Shown here in pieces: positions 43,405 through 55,720 of a DNA stretch of 64,000 nucleotides. The position numbers and the translations under genes were made by a program. The stretch lies in the NCBI GenBank assembly GCA_009193035.1, contig SWDT01000221.1, positions 1-64,000 of the forward strand, given 5' to 3'. This DNA comes from Halicephalobus mephisto (lineage: Eukaryota > Nematoda > Chromadorea > Rhabditida > Panagrolaimidae). Numbering within the stretch: the stretch's first letter is position 1; every line of letters starts with the position of its first letter. The notes beneath the pieces were generated by a model. That model did no database searches. It was not told the DNA's origin and saw only the letters and a list, made by a program, of their open reading frames with translations.

Positions 43405-44315
43405 AGTGCATTTATTCGAAATGACTTTTTGGAATAACTTGTGTAATTTTGAAATTCTGAAAATTCTGATTCACAATCTATTCCATTTTTTCTAAACAAT
43501 TTTCTGAAACAAGAAAATCAAAATAATTTTAAATTTAATGTTAAATTTTTTCGTGTTTTTGATTAATTTCTGAAAAATTTATGAAATAATTGTAGTAAAA
43601 AAATTAAAATTGACTAAAAAGAGAAATCTACTTACTCGAAATGACTTTTGGAATAATTTGTGTAATTTTTAAATTCTGAAAATTCTGATTCAGAATCTAT
43701 TCCATTTTTGTTAAACAATTTTCTGAAACGAGAAAATCAAAATAATTTTAAATTTAATGTTAAATTTTTTCTTGTTTTTGATTAATTTCTGAAAAATTTA
43801 TCAAATGATTGTAGTAAAAAAATTAAAATTGACTAAAAAGAGAAATCTACTTATTCGAAATGACTTTTTGGAATAACTTGTGTAATTTTGAAATTCTGAA
43901 AATTCTGATTCAAAATCTATATTCCATTTTTTCTAAACAATTTTCTGAAATGAGAAAATCAAAAATTTTTAAATTTCATATATCAAAAATTTTAAAAATT
44001 AATGTTTTTTTTTATTTTTCGTCGAAATTTAGTGACTCCATTTTGAAAAAGTTCTTTTTTATTTTAATTTAACTAATTTTAATAATTTTTTTCGTAGTTA
44101 GGTATGTATTTTTTACTACAATTATTTCATAAATTTTTCAGAAATTAATCAAAAATACGAAAAAATTTAACATTAAATTTAAAAATTTTTTGATTTTCTT
44201 GTTTTAGGAAATTGTTTAACAAAAATGGAATAGATTGTGAATCAGAATTTTCAGAATTTCAAAATTACACAAATTATTCCAAAAGTCATTTCGAATAAAT
44301 GCACTTTCCCTTTTA
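43405..44315. repeat. direct repeats closed by an inverted copy
   Basis: Three direct copies of a ~230-bp unit start near 43,412, 43,640 and 43,858 ('cgaaatgactttttggaata', 'ttctgaaaattctgattca'). An inverted copy follows at about 44,115-44,310 ending 'gtcatttcgaataaatgcac'. The frame at 43,860-44,072 is repeat sequence, not a gene. Confidence 0.8.
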
Positions 44316-44739
44316 AATTTTTTTCAACTTTTCTGAAATGATTCTAAACCTTCGTGTCGGGACCATTTTATGTAATTTTATATTTTTTAATTATTGCATT
44401 TTTCTAGAAAATCCGTGTTAAGACTATTTCGTAGAAATTAATGATTTTTAAAAGTCTATAATTAAGTGATTTTTAAATTTAAATAATTTTTAAAATAAAT
44501 TAGATTTTTTTCTATTTTGTATGTAAATTAAAAATTTTTTATATAATTTTTATTTTTTATAGAAATTTAAATTTTTCTATTTTTTATAATTTTTATTTTT
44601 TTCTATTTTTATATAAATTTAAATTTTTTTAAATTTTTTTTTCTATTTTTTTAGAAATTTAAATTTTTCTTTTTTTTATAACTTTTATTTTTTTATAATT
44701 TTAAATTTTTAAATTTTTGTAGTTTATAATTAATTAAAT

Positions 44740-44749
44740 TCGATTTCAG
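44740..44749 (+). promoter_or_regulatory. sphk-1: probable spliced-leader acceptor of sphingosine kinase
   Basis: TTCGATTTCAG is followed by a single A and the ATG at 44,751. With no exon visible upstream, trans-splicing directly ahead of the start codon is the likeliest reading. Confidence 0.55.
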
Positions 44750-44750
44750 A

Positions 44751-47700
44751 ATGCCGGTTTTTATTCAAAATTTCCGGGTCCTGGATGATCCCAATTGGAA
44801 AACTTCCGACAAACTTCACTGGTCTTCAGAAGATCCCTTCATGGTTGTTCATTCTTTAGAAAAAAAATTTAATTTTTTAAAACTTTATTTGGATGATATT
44901 TTGTCTGTCAAAAATTCGGATTTTCCAGAATCTTTAGAAATTATTTTTTATTCTTTAATCGAATCCACGAGATCACGTCGAAGAGCTTTGATTTTTAAAA
45001 ATCCTTCATCCGATTTCGAAACTGAATTTAAAAAAAAATTAAAACCAAAAATTTCACGTAAGTTTTTTCATTTTTTAAATTTAAAAAATTTTTTTTATTT
45101 AAAAAAAATAAAAAATTTAAATTTTATATTTTTTAAAATTTTTTATTTATAAATTTTTTTTTATTTTTTTGAAAATTTTTCAATTAAAAAAAATAAAAAA
45201 CTTTTAAATTTTATATTTTTTTAAAATTTTTTTTATTTTATATTTTTAATTTTTATTTTTTTTCGAAATTTTTCAATTAAAAAAAATAAAAAACTTTTAA
45301 ATTTTATATTTTTTTGAAATTTTTTTTATTTTTAATTTTTATATTTTTTATTTTTATATTTTTTATTTTTTTAGCTCATTTACCGATGAAATTGAAAAAT
45401 CGAAAAATTTTGGTTTTGATTAATCCCTTCAGTGGACAAAAGAAAGCCTTGAATTTGTACAATACTTTCTCTAGACCGATTTTCCTAGAAGCAGGCATTG
45501 AATGTGAAATACGGTACACAAGTAAGTAATTTTATTTTTTATATTAAAATTTCCGAATTAAATTGAAAATTTTTCGAAATTATTTGGAATTTTTTTCGAA
45601 GTTTTTAGAAATTTTCAGAATCTTAGAAAATCTTGAATTTTCTAAAATTAAATTAAAATTTTTCTGGAATTTTTTAGATTTTTTTAAAAGTTCTAAAATT
45701 TTCTAAACTTTTTTCAAAGCCTTTAGAAATTTTCTAAAATCTGAAAAATTCTAATATTAAATAAAAAAATTTTTAAATTTTATTAGTTTAAAAATTCTTA
45801 AATTCTTAAATTTTTCAATTTTTATAATTTTAGAAGTTGTTTAATTTTGAATTTTAAAATTTTTGATTAAATTGAAATTTTTTTATTATTTTTTAAAAGT
45901 TGTTTAATTTTGAATTTTTAAATTTTTGATTAAATTGAAATTTTTTATTATTTTTTAAAAGTTGTTTAATTTTGAATTTTTAAATTTTTGATTAAATTGA
46001 AATTTTTTATTATTTTTTAAAAGTTGTTTAATTTTGAATTTTTAAATTTTTTGTTTTAATTTTTGATATTTTTTAGAATGTCAGAATCATGGAACTGAAA
46101 TTGTTCAAACTTTGGATATTGACAATTATGAATATATTGCTATTGTTTCCGGAGATGGGTTGGTGAACGAAGTCATAACTGGTCTTTTGACTCGAGAGGA
46201 CAGGGACCGAGCCCTGAGGGTCCCGATTCTGCACATCCCCGGAGGAACTGCCAACGCTTTAGCTGCTTGTATAGCTTACAAATCAGGAGAACCGTTTTCA
46301 GCCCGAGGCGGATTTTGCAAAGAAATGACACTTATGGGAATCAAACCTATTTTCAGAAAACTTCGATTAAATCATTTTCAAAGCGAAATGGACGGACACA
46401 AATGCATGTTTCTTTCCGCCAGTTGGGGTCTCATAGCGGACATCGACATCTGTTCGGAGCGGTTCAGATGGGCAGGCATGATCAGACTCCACATAGAGGC
46501 TTTCATAAGAATCATGCAGTTGCCTACCGTAGCCAAGTACCGGGGCAAAATCAGTTATCTTCCTGTCAACGACGATGACGTCATCAAGAAGACCAGATTA
46601 CGGTGGAATGAAGCGAGAAAAAAATTCGGAAAAAACCATTTTGAAGGAGGACATGTGGACGATATTCTGAATCCTGAATTATTTTCGAATTTTAATTCTA
46701 AGAAAAATACCGTAGAAAATTCGTTCAAAAATGAAGAAATTGTAAAAGTTAATTTTCTTCAAGACCCGGTTCCAGAAGATTGGGTTACTGTAGAAGGCGA
46801 ATTTGTGTATGTTATGGTGTCCTCGGCTTCTCATCTCGGAAGTGACCTACCGTACATGCCGATGACGAAGCTGGAAGAAGAAATTCTGTATCTTACAGTA
46901 ATCGACTGGAAAGTGGTCCAAAACAGATTCCAAATCGCCGGGATGTTCATCGAGATGGATCATTGTGCTCATTTGGATTACAGATGTTTCCAGGTAAGGA
47001 TTACTGTAGAATTGTCATTTTCAAAAATTCTGAAAATTCTAATTTTTTATTTTTCTTGTTACTCAATACCGTAATCTGTGCTTAGTATGGTCAAAGTTCG
47101 AAGTTAAAATTGGAACTTTTCGTGTTCAGACACGACTTACGAATCATGTTTTGGATTAGAAGAATCTAACTAATTTTCAACTATCAATTTAAATAAAGTA
47201 GATTTTTAAAATTTAAAATTTAAAAATGTTTTTTAACACAAAAATACCAAAGTTCGAAGTTAAAATTGGAATTTTTCGTGTTCAGACACGACTTATGAAT
47301 CATGTTTAGATTCAGAATCTCCAGATATTAGTTTTTATCAATTTACATAATATAGATAAATTTTTGAAACAAAAAATACATAAGTTACCAACGCAAAAAT
47401 CTCAGAGCTCGACTTCGAACTTTGAAATTCAACTTTGAAAATTCACAGTATTGTATTTTGTATTATGAAAGTTGGAGGTCAAAATTCGAAGTTAAAATTG
47501 GAATTTTTCGTGTTAGAACAACTCATAGATTTTCTCTATTTTAAAAACTTGTTCTATTTTATTGTAAATTGATAGAACCTGATATCTGGATATTCTGAAT
47601 CTAAGCATGGCTCATAAGTCGTATCTTACTATAAAAAGTTCAAATTTCGATTTTGACTTTTGATTTAACTTTGATATTGACCTCTGACCTCTGGCTATTA

Positions 47701-48126
47701 ATTTTGACTTTGACCTTTGATTGTCAACTTTGATGTTGACCTCTTACCTTTAACTATTATTTTTGACTTTGAATTTTGATTGTTAACTTTGATGTTGACC
47801 TCTGACCTCTGGCTATTAAGTTTGACTTTGACCTTTGATTGTCAACTTTGATGTTGACCTCTTACCTCTGATCATTATTTTTGACTTTGACCTTTAACTA
47901 TTAATTTCGACCTCTGATTGTCAACTTTTATAATATTAACCATTGGGAAATATCGTAATTAATTCAATTCCAGGTGATTCCTGTTCTGGCCTGTAGAATA
48001 GAACCGGCTCCAGATTCCGGGGGCTACGTCGCTGTCGATGGAGAGCCTTGTTCCAAAGGAAGCGCCTTCCAAGTCGTCTCCACAAATCTATGTGCCACAG
48101 TAGTTTCAAGACAACTTCGAGATTAA
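44751..48126 (+). CDS. sphk-1: sphingosine kinase
   Basis: It phosphorylates sphingosine to sphingosine-1-phosphate using ATP, usually in the cytosol and at membranes. Exons are 44,751-45,057, 45,375-45,521, 46,077-46,993 and 47,974-48,126, phases consistent, 507 aa. Conserved blocks of the diacylglycerol-kinase-like catalytic domain are all visible: C1 KILVLINPFSGQKKAL (about 113-128), C2 AIVSGDGLVNEVITGL with the catalytic SGDG (176-179), C3 IPGGTANALAA (205-215), C4 SWGLIADIDICSERFRWAGM, and the C-terminal YVAVDGEPC corresponding to the VDGE of C5. The ~100-residue N-terminal region before C1 has no recognised motif. A basic/acidic linker (KKFGKNHFEGGHVDDIL...) separates C4 from the last block, as in other family members. 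Introns 1-3 are long and AT-rich, and intron 3 carries a tandem array. Confidence 0.95.
45522..46076. repeat. sphingosine kinase intron 2 array
   Basis: About three copies, from 45,835, of a 66-bp unit containing 'gttgtttaattttgaat' and 'ttttgattaaattgaaattt', nearly identical and ending just before the acceptor. Intron 1 (45,058-45,374) likewise holds two copies of a ~116-bp T-rich unit. Confidence 0.75.
47080..47945. repeat. sphingosine kinase intron 3 repeats
   Basis: 47,085-47,600 holds three diverged units with 'gttaaaattggaatttttcg'. From 47,640 to 47,935 there is a ~60-bp array of 'ttgatgttgacctctgacct', with about four units and periodic TTTGAC. No extra exon is apparent. Confidence 0.75.
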
Positions 48127-48295
48127 TTTTTCTTATTTATATTACTGTACAGTAAAAACTTAATAGTCAAAGATCCGATTTATCTGGCATTATAATGGAA
48201 CAGATTCTGTAGTTCATTTTTACATCACTCTCGTTGACTGAGTCGTTGCTTAAGAACCGTTTTACGTAACTTTTGTTTTTTCAGTGAAATTCTGA
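48127..48295. other. sphingosine kinase 3' flank
   Basis: A less AT-rich stretch of 170 bases without an exact AATAAA. It contains 'gtcaaagatccgatttatct', which does not match any repeat I see elsewhere in the window. Confidence 0.3.
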
Positions 48296-49765
48296 TACGA
48301 AATTTTAGGTATTCTTTAATTCGAACCAAAAATATTTATAATAAGGTAACGAATCTCCTAGATTCTGAATATAAAGTCAGAATTGAAGATTAGTTTTCAG
48401 AATCTAGGGATTCAGAATTCTGAAGTTTGAGACACCATAATTCCATTAGAATTTAGGTATTCTTTGATTCGAACCAAAAATATTTATAATAAGATAATAA
48501 AACTCCTAGATTCTGAATACAAAGTCAGAATAGAAGATTAGTTTTCAGAATCTAGGGATTCAGAATTCATAAGTTTGAGACACCATAATTTCATTAGAAT
48601 TTAGGTATTCTTTGATTCGAACTAAAAGTATCTACAATAGAGTAACGAAATTCTTAAATTCTGAATACAAAATCAGAATTGAATATTAATCTTCAGAATC
48701 CTAAATTTTGAAGTGTTGAAATTCTACTAAAATTTAGGTATTCTTTAATTCGAACTAAAAATATTTATAATAAGGTAACGAAACTCCTAGATTCTGAATA
48801 CAAAGTCAGAATTAAATATCAATCTTCAGAATCCTAAATTTCGAAGTTTGAGATATTATAACTCTATTGGATAAAATTCAATCTATTTAATTTGTTTTTC
48901 CAATGATATGTACTCTTCAAGACTGCCAACTTTTTCCTTTACTTTGACTTTCAGAATCATGTCTTAAGGTAGGATTCTGAAAACTAATCTTCCATTTCGA
49001 CTTTGTATTCAGAATCTAAGAGTTCTATTATCTTATTATAAATATTTTTGGTTCGAATTAAAAAATACCTAAATTCTAATGGAATTATGGTGTCTCAAAC
49101 TTCAGAATTCTGAATCCCTGGATTCTGAAAATTGATATTCAATTTTGACTTTGTATTCAGAATCTAAGAGTTCTATTATCTTATTATAAATATTTTTAGT
49201 TCAAATTAAAAAATACCTAAATTTTAGTAGAATTTCAACACTTCAAAATTCAGGATTCAGAAGACTAATCTTCAATTCTGATTTTGTATTCAGAATCTAG
49301 GAGTTCTATTATCTTATTATAAATATTTTTGGTTCGAATTAAAAAATACCTAAATTCTAATGGAATTATGGTGTCTCAAACTTCAGAATTCTGAATCCCT
49401 GGATTCTGAAAATTGATATTCAATTTTGACTTTGTATTCAGAATCTAAGAGTTCTATTATCTTATTATAAATATTTTTAGTTCGAATTAAAAAATACCTA
49501 AATTTTAGTAGAATTTCAACACTTCAAAATTCAGGATTCAGAAGACTAATCTTCAATTCTGACTTTGTATTCAGAATTTAAGAGTTTCGTTATCTTATTA
49601 TAAATACTTTTAGTTCGAATTAAAGAATACCTAAATTTTAGTAAAATTTCAACACTTCAAAATTTAAGATTCTGGAGACTAATCTTCAATTCTGACTTTG
49701 TATTCAGAATTTAAGAGTTTCGTTATCTTATTATAAATACTTTTAGTTCGAATTTAAAAAATCTA
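48296..49765. repeat. head-to-head tandem arrays forming a 1.4-kb imperfect palindrome
   Basis: Four direct copies of a ~135-147-bp unit (48,300-48,875; landmarks 'tttaggtattctttaattcg' and 'aattctgaagtttgagacac') are followed, across a ~70-bp unique centre, by six inverted copies of the same unit (about 48,950-49,765; 'cgaattaaaaaatacctaaa'). Transcription in either direction would give a hairpin with arms of roughly 570 bases. Confidence 0.85.
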
Positions 49766-49989
49766 ATTTTTTGTTCGAGGAAATGTGCGAAAATTACGTT
49801 GAATATATCTTGATTTGTTTTTCGTCAAGTACGATTCACAAAATCTGAAGTGACTATCAGAGCTTATTTGGAAATTTGTAATTGAGTACAATTATCACAA
49901 CTATACAAGTCGTATAAAAACAACACATGGATTTATTTGAAACTTTTCAAAGCAAATTACGGTTTTTTAGATTTATTTAAATTTTTAAA

Positions 49990-50760
49990 GAATTATTAAC
50001 CAAGCTCATGAAATAAAAATTTAGTTTTTCGTGGTGGGACCAGGAAAATGTTATTTTTAATAATTTTAATGATTTTTAAAGACAAATGTTGAATTTCGGT
50101 CCCGAGACGAATGATGTTAGAATGGGAACATTGAATTCGTGGTAGGAAAAGAAATTTGACATTTTCGTGGTGAGACCAAGAAGATTTTTTTAATAATTTT
50201 AACCATTTTTAAAGACAAATGTTGAATTTCGGTCTCGAGACGAATAATGTTTGAATGGGAACATTGAATTCGTGGTAGGAAGAGGAATTTGACATTTTCG
50301 TGGTGGGACCAAAAAAAATTTTTTTAACAATTTTAACGATTTTTAAAGACAAATGTTGAATTTCGGTCCTGACACGAATGATAATTAATTTAAAGTATTG
50401 AATTCGTCGAAAAACAAAGAATTAAGTTTTTTCGTGGTGGGACCGATGGATTTTTGCTCTGCAATTTTTAACATTTCTAAAATTTTTACACTTTGGTCCC
50501 GAGACGAATGACACTTGACTAGACTCACTAAATTCATAAAAAATTGTTTTTCGCGGCGGGACCAGCATTTTACATATTTTCGAACATGTCCCAAATGGTC
50601 CCGTCACGAATGAAATTTGACTCATTTTCTCACCACGAAATCAGCTACAGTAATTCCGAAATTACTGTAAAAAAATCAAGCATCATTCGTGACGGGACCA
50701 ATTTTGTTTTAATCAATTTTTTTTCATCTTTATTTTCTAATTTCACATTCCGAAGGTCCT
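49990..50760. repeat. array of 'ttcgtggtgggacca' units
   Basis: Three regular units of ~122 bases (starts about 50,020, 50,145, 50,280) with 'aatttcggtcccgagacgaa' and 'cattgaattcgtggtagg', then three degenerate ones to 50,760. It is the same motif family as at 31.1-33.3 kb and contains short self-complementary pairs. Confidence 0.8.
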
Positions 50761-50831
50761 GACACGAAAAATGCTTATTTAATTCTTGAATCACAAGCTT
50801 GATTACTGATCCTTTAAACATTCAGACAGAT

Positions 50832-53800
50832 TCAGAAAAAACCTGTCTCTTGAAGTTTCTGTGCAAAAAATCTAAAATCAGCGGCTTCGTTGAAGGTTAA
50901 ATCACTTGATTCTCCAGAAATTATCGATTCGAGAACAATTGCCATCTTCGTCATTTCATCATCTGTCAATTTCATTTCAGCTCCAAAAGATTCAATAGTC
51001 GGAGATTCTAAAATTTTTAAATTAAAAAAAAAGTTTTTGTAAATTTTTAAAATTTAAAAAAAAAGTTTTTGTAAATTTTTAAAATTTAAAAAAATATAAA
51101 AATTTTTAAATTTAAAAAAAATGTTTTTGTAAATTTTTAAAATTAAAAAAAAATAAAATTTAAGAAAAAAATAAGAAATTTTTAAGTCTAAAAAAAATTA
51201 GTTTTTGTAAATTTTTAAAAATTAAAAAAAAAGTTTTTGTAAGTTTTTAAAATTTAAGAAAAAAATAAAAAATTTTTAAATTTAAAAAAAAAGTTTTTGT
51301 AAATTTTTAAAATTTAAAAAAAATGTTTTTGTAAGTTTTTAAAATTTAAGAAAAAAATAAAAAATTTTCAAGTTTAAAAAAAATAAAATTTTTGTAAGTT
51401 TTTAAAAATTAAAGAAAATTAAATTTTAAATATAATTTATAATTTTTAAATAAAATTACTTTTTAATAAAAACAAAATTAATTTTCAAAATATAGAAAGT
51501 TTTAATTTTTTAATCTTTTTAAATTATAAAATTTTTGTTTTTTTTTAAATTATAAAATTTTTATTTTTTTTAAATTATAAAGTTTTTATTTTTTTTTAAA
51601 TGTAAAATTTTTATTTTTTTTTGAATTATAAAATTTTTATTTTTTTTTGAATTATAAAATTTTTATTTTTTTTTAAATATAAAGTTTTTATTTTTTCAAG
51701 TTAAACAAAAACTAAAAATTTTAAAATTGAATTAAGTTAATTTTTTCAAATGAAAACTAAAATTAGCTTTAATTTCCTTCGTTTATTACTTTGATCCCCC
51801 GGATATTCCGTAAATGACCGAAAACGAAAAAAATTAAAAATCTAATTTTAAAATTTTTTCAATCTCATTAGTACCCCATAAAACCCCCTCGAAAACTTTC
51901 ATGGTCATCCGGCCAGAAAACTTTTATCCACCTATGTTTATAAAAACGTCGATTTTTAATATTTAAAAAACAAAAACGAATTTTCCGTTCGGGAACACTT
52001 GAATAAATTTTTCTTTTTTATTCAATTTTTTAAATTAATTATTTTCGATTTTTATATTTTTAGAAACAGTACAATTTGATTTATATAATTTAAAAGAAAT
52101 AAAATTCTCAAAAAATAATTTTTTAATTTAAAAAAAAATAAAATTCTCAAAAAATAATTTTTTTAATTTAAAAAAAATAAAATTTTCAAAAAACAAAAAA
52201 AAATAATTTTTCCTAATTTAAAAAATAAAATTTTACACAAAATTCACAGAAAAAAATAAATTTTAAATAAAAATTTTAAAATTGAAAAATGAACTATAAT
52301 AAATTTTTAAAGAATTAAGAAAAAATACGGTAATTTTAAAAAACTAAAAATAAAACAGATCTTTGAAGTTTTAAAATTAGGAATTCCAAACACGAAAATT
52401 CAAAAAACAAAAATAAAAGTTAAAAAAAGTAAAATTTTAAAAATTTAATTTTCAAAAATTCAGAAAAATTTTAATTTAAAAATTCCAAAAATTTAAAGAA
52501 ATTTTTAAAAATTCGAAAAAGTTGTTTAATTTTTTTATTTTTAAATTCAAAAAAAAAATAAAATTATCAAAACTTCCCTAAATTTATGTTTAATTTTTTT
52601 TTGTTTTTAAATTTAAAAAAAAAATAAAATTATTGAAATTTCCCTAAATTTATGTTTAATTTTTTTTAATTTTTAAATTTAAAAAAAAATAAAATTATCA
52701 AAACTTCCCTAAATTTGTGTTTAATTTTTTTTTATTTTTTAATTTAAAAAAAATAAAATTATTGAAACTTCCCTAAATTTATGTTTAATTTTTTTTAATT
52801 TTTAAATTTAAAAAAAATAACATTACTGAAATTTCCCTAAATTTGTTTAATTTTTTTTTGTTTTTTAATTTAAAAAAAAATTAAATTATTGAAACTTCCC
52901 TAAATTTGTTTAATTTTTTTAAATTTTTAAATTTAAAAAAAAATAAAATTACTGAAATTTCCCTAAATTTGTGTTTAATGTTTTTTAATTTTTTAATTTA
53001 AAAAAATAAAATTATTGAAACTTCCCTAAATTTGTTTAATTTTTTTTTATTTTTAAATTTAAAAAAAAATAAAATTATTGAAACTTCCCTAAATTTGTGT
53101 TTAATTTTTTTTGTTTTTTAGCGTCATTTTTGAACTTGACATTGAGAAGCATTGGGGGCTCTCGAAGATAATTGAAATCAGTCAAGGGACAAATTCATAC
53201 TTGAATACTTGAGTGGGAGTTTAAACCGAAAAATAGGAATTAAAAAATAAACAAAAAATAAACTTTTTGGACGAAATTCACTCAACCAAAAAAATTATTT
53301 TTAGAAAATTTAGAAAATCCGATTTTTGACTATTTTAGGAAACGTCATTTAAAAAGTACTTTTCCGTTCGAGAGCCATTCAATAAGTTTCTTTTTTCGTT
53401 TTTAATTTTACTCTAAATTCTGTTTTTATCAATGTTGTTTATATATCAAACCATATATAGAAATACAGAACATCTTCTAAAAATCCTAAAAATGTAAAAA
53501 ACTACGAAAAAAAACTAAATTTTAATTGTAATTTTCATTTTTTTTAATTTTCTTTTTTTTTGAATAATAATTTCCTTTTTTGGAATTTCTCATATATCAA
53601 ACCTTATATAGAAATACAGAACATCATCTAAGAATCCTAAAAACATAAAAAACTACAAAAAAAACTAAATTTTAATCCTAATTTTCATTTTTTTTATTTT
53701 CGTTTTTTTGAATAATAATTTCCTTTTTTGAAATTTCTCATATATCAAACCTTATATATTATTGTTAAATTTCCTCTAAAAACCCTAAAAATATAAAAAA

Positions 53801-55223
53801 CTACAAAAAAAAACTAAATTTTAATCGTAATTTTTATTTTTAAAACTCAAAATTTCGTAGAAAATCTCCTTGTTTTTTTTACATTTTTCATATATGAATT
53901 TGTATACGAAATTCTAGAGAATTTTCTAATGATTCTAAAAATATAAAAAATTACAGAAAATTATATAGTTTTAATTGTAATTTTTATGTTTAAAAATTTA
54001 AGCAATTTAGCGATTCCCGAACAGAAAAATTTTTTCTGGACACTTTGCCAAAGTAGTCACAGGTTGAAGTTTCTCATTTAAATGCATACAAATGACGAAA
54101 GAAACTTCGAGAAGGAAACAGTGTCGGAATACTTATCGTAATTGCATTAAAGAAATTCTGTCAACTTCCAAAATTGAATAATTCGGTATTTTTGGAGACA
54201 AATGACGAAAACTCACGTGAAAGAGCAACAGCGACTTGATCGATGCCACCCATTCCGGATAGCTGATCCTTAGCTTTAGGCCCGAAGAGCTTCACAAGGA
54301 AGTCATTGCCGTGGGCGTTGAGGAGGGCCTTGAGGAAACTCGCCGTTTCTTCCACTGGAGGTCTTGTTGCTGAAAAAAAGGAAATAAACGTCCAGAATAC
54401 GTGAAGATTTAAAGAACAGTATTTGCATCATTATTCCAAATGACGTCGGATTAGGTGCAAAAAGCGGAAATTCTTTAATTCCACAATTATAATCAACAGA
54501 AATAAATATTTTTACGAAATGGTCTCGACACGAATTCCTAGAAACTTTCGTAATTTTAAGTTTTAAGTAATTTAATAGATTTCTATTAGATTTTAGAAGA
54601 TTTTAAATCATTTTAGTCAAGTAAAAATAAATATTTTTACGAAATGGTCCCGACACGAATTTCTAGAAACTTTCGTAATTTTAAGTTTTAAGTAATTTAA
54701 TAGATTTCTATTAGATTTTAGAAGGTTCTAAGAGGTTTTAAATCATTTTAGTCAAGTAAAAATGGATAATTCTACGAAATGGTCCCGACGCGAAATTCTA
54801 GAAACTTTCGTAATTTTAAGTTTTAGGTAATTTGAAAGGTTCCTATTAGATCTCAAGAGGTTCTAAGAAGTTTTAAATCATTTTAGTCATGTAAAAGTGA
54901 ATATTTTTACGAAATGGTCCCGACGCGAAATTCTAGAATTTTTCTCCAGATTTTGAATTTTTGATAATTTTTTTATAAAATCCCCCACCAGCAGTGCACA
55001 TTTGTCTGTTTTCGTCGAATTCGTCAGCACAGTCGGCGGAACCGTCGCAGAGATACTTGATGGGTATGCAGTCTCCGTTGGGGCATTGGAACGGATGCCA
55101 TGTGGGACAAGGAACGGCGTCTGATCCTGTTCTTTTGCTGCCCTTGATGATTTCTCGGATACTGAAGCCTTCTGAAGTCAAACAGAAGGACACGGCCAAG
55201 AAGAAGCCGAAAAAAGACCGCAT
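50832..55223 (-). CDS. secreted LDL-A-domain precursor, Prohormone-4/IDLSRF-like neuropeptide family
   Basis: Exons are 55,223-54,989, 54,369-54,217 and 51,007-50,832, joined in phase 1 throughout, 187 aa. Order: signal peptide (MRSFFGFFLAVSFCLTSEG), a ~10-residue segment FSIREIIKGS closed by dibasic KR, one LDL-receptor class A module with six cysteines (CPTWHPFQC, NGDC, LCDGSADCADEFDE, MCTA), a conserved segment RPPVEETASFLKALLNAHG, FLVKLFGPKAKDQLSGMGG, and a C-terminal domain ending KLQETGFF. Insect Prohormone-4 precursors, as I recall them, have the same plan (signal, IDLSRF-type peptide, KR, LDL-A, conserved tail). This is family-level inference: the mature peptide differs from IDLSRF. 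The start was chosen at the first Met after acceptor ggatttcag, because upstream in-frame Mets would give a non-signal N terminus. The second intron is 3.2 kb of repeats. A role as a secreted neuropeptide precursor is likely but unproven. Confidence 0.8.
51008..54060. repeat. repeat-filled intron 2 of the LDL-A precursor gene
   Basis: From 51,015 to 51,420 there is a ~37-bp array ('aagtttttgtaaatttttaa'). From 51,540 to 51,700 there is a ~30-bp T-rich array. From 52,530 to 53,120 there is a ~62-bp array of about ten units ('gaaacttccctaaatttgtg'). From 53,440 to 53,960 there are three ~155-bp units ('tcatatatcaaaccttatat'). Less AT-rich islands at 51,770-51,950 and 53,125-53,215 show no exon with proper sites. 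Confidence 0.8.
54490..54945. repeat. about 130-bp tandem array in intron 1 of the LDL-A precursor gene
   Basis: Three and a half units starting 'tttttacgaaatggtcccga' with 'gaaactttcgtaattttaag'. The motif TGGTCCCGACACGAA recurs at each unit start, and the last unit abuts the donor of exon 1. Confidence 0.85.
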
Positions 55224-55247
55224 TGCCCTCGTCCAAATAACCCTGGT

Positions 55248-55257
55248 CTGAAATCCG
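55248..55257 (-). promoter_or_regulatory. acceptor ahead of the LDL-A precursor start
   Basis: On the minus strand CGGATTTCAG stands 24 bases before the ATG at 55,223. It is either a spliced-leader acceptor or the acceptor of an intron whose first exon is untranslated, for example the island at 56,205-56,335, which ends in a gtaatt donor. Confidence 0.5.
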
Positions 55258-55329
55258 ATTCTGAAATTAGTCAGAATGTAGTCGTGAGATTTCATTTTAA
55301 ATCTCACGTAATATAAATAAAATTAGAAA

Positions 55330-55720
55330 AATCGAAAATAATTTCACCACAAAATGGTCCTAACACGAATTTTCAAAATTTTCTACGAAATGGTCCCGAC
55401 ACGAACTTTTTTATTTTCAAAATTTTCTTCGAAATGGTCCCGACACGAATTTTTTTATTTTTATAAATTTTCTACGAAATGGTCTCAACACGAATTTTTT
55501 TATTTTTTTTATTTTCTTCCAAATGGTCCCGACACGAATTTTTTTAAATTTAGAATTATGAAACTTTCTATCAAATTATCTCACCACGAATTTTCGAAAT
55601 TTTTTATTTTTACAAATTTTTCACGAAATTTTTAGAATTTATTGTTTGAAAATAAAATAATTTAAAAAAAATAAAATTTTTTTACAAAATAGTCCCGACA
55701 CGAAATTTTAGAACTCCTTA
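55330..55720. repeat. array of 'gaaatggtcccgacacgaat' units
   Basis: Six to seven units of ~50 bases, the clearest plus-strand example of the window-wide motif. The 93-codon frame through it is a by-product. Confidence 0.8.
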
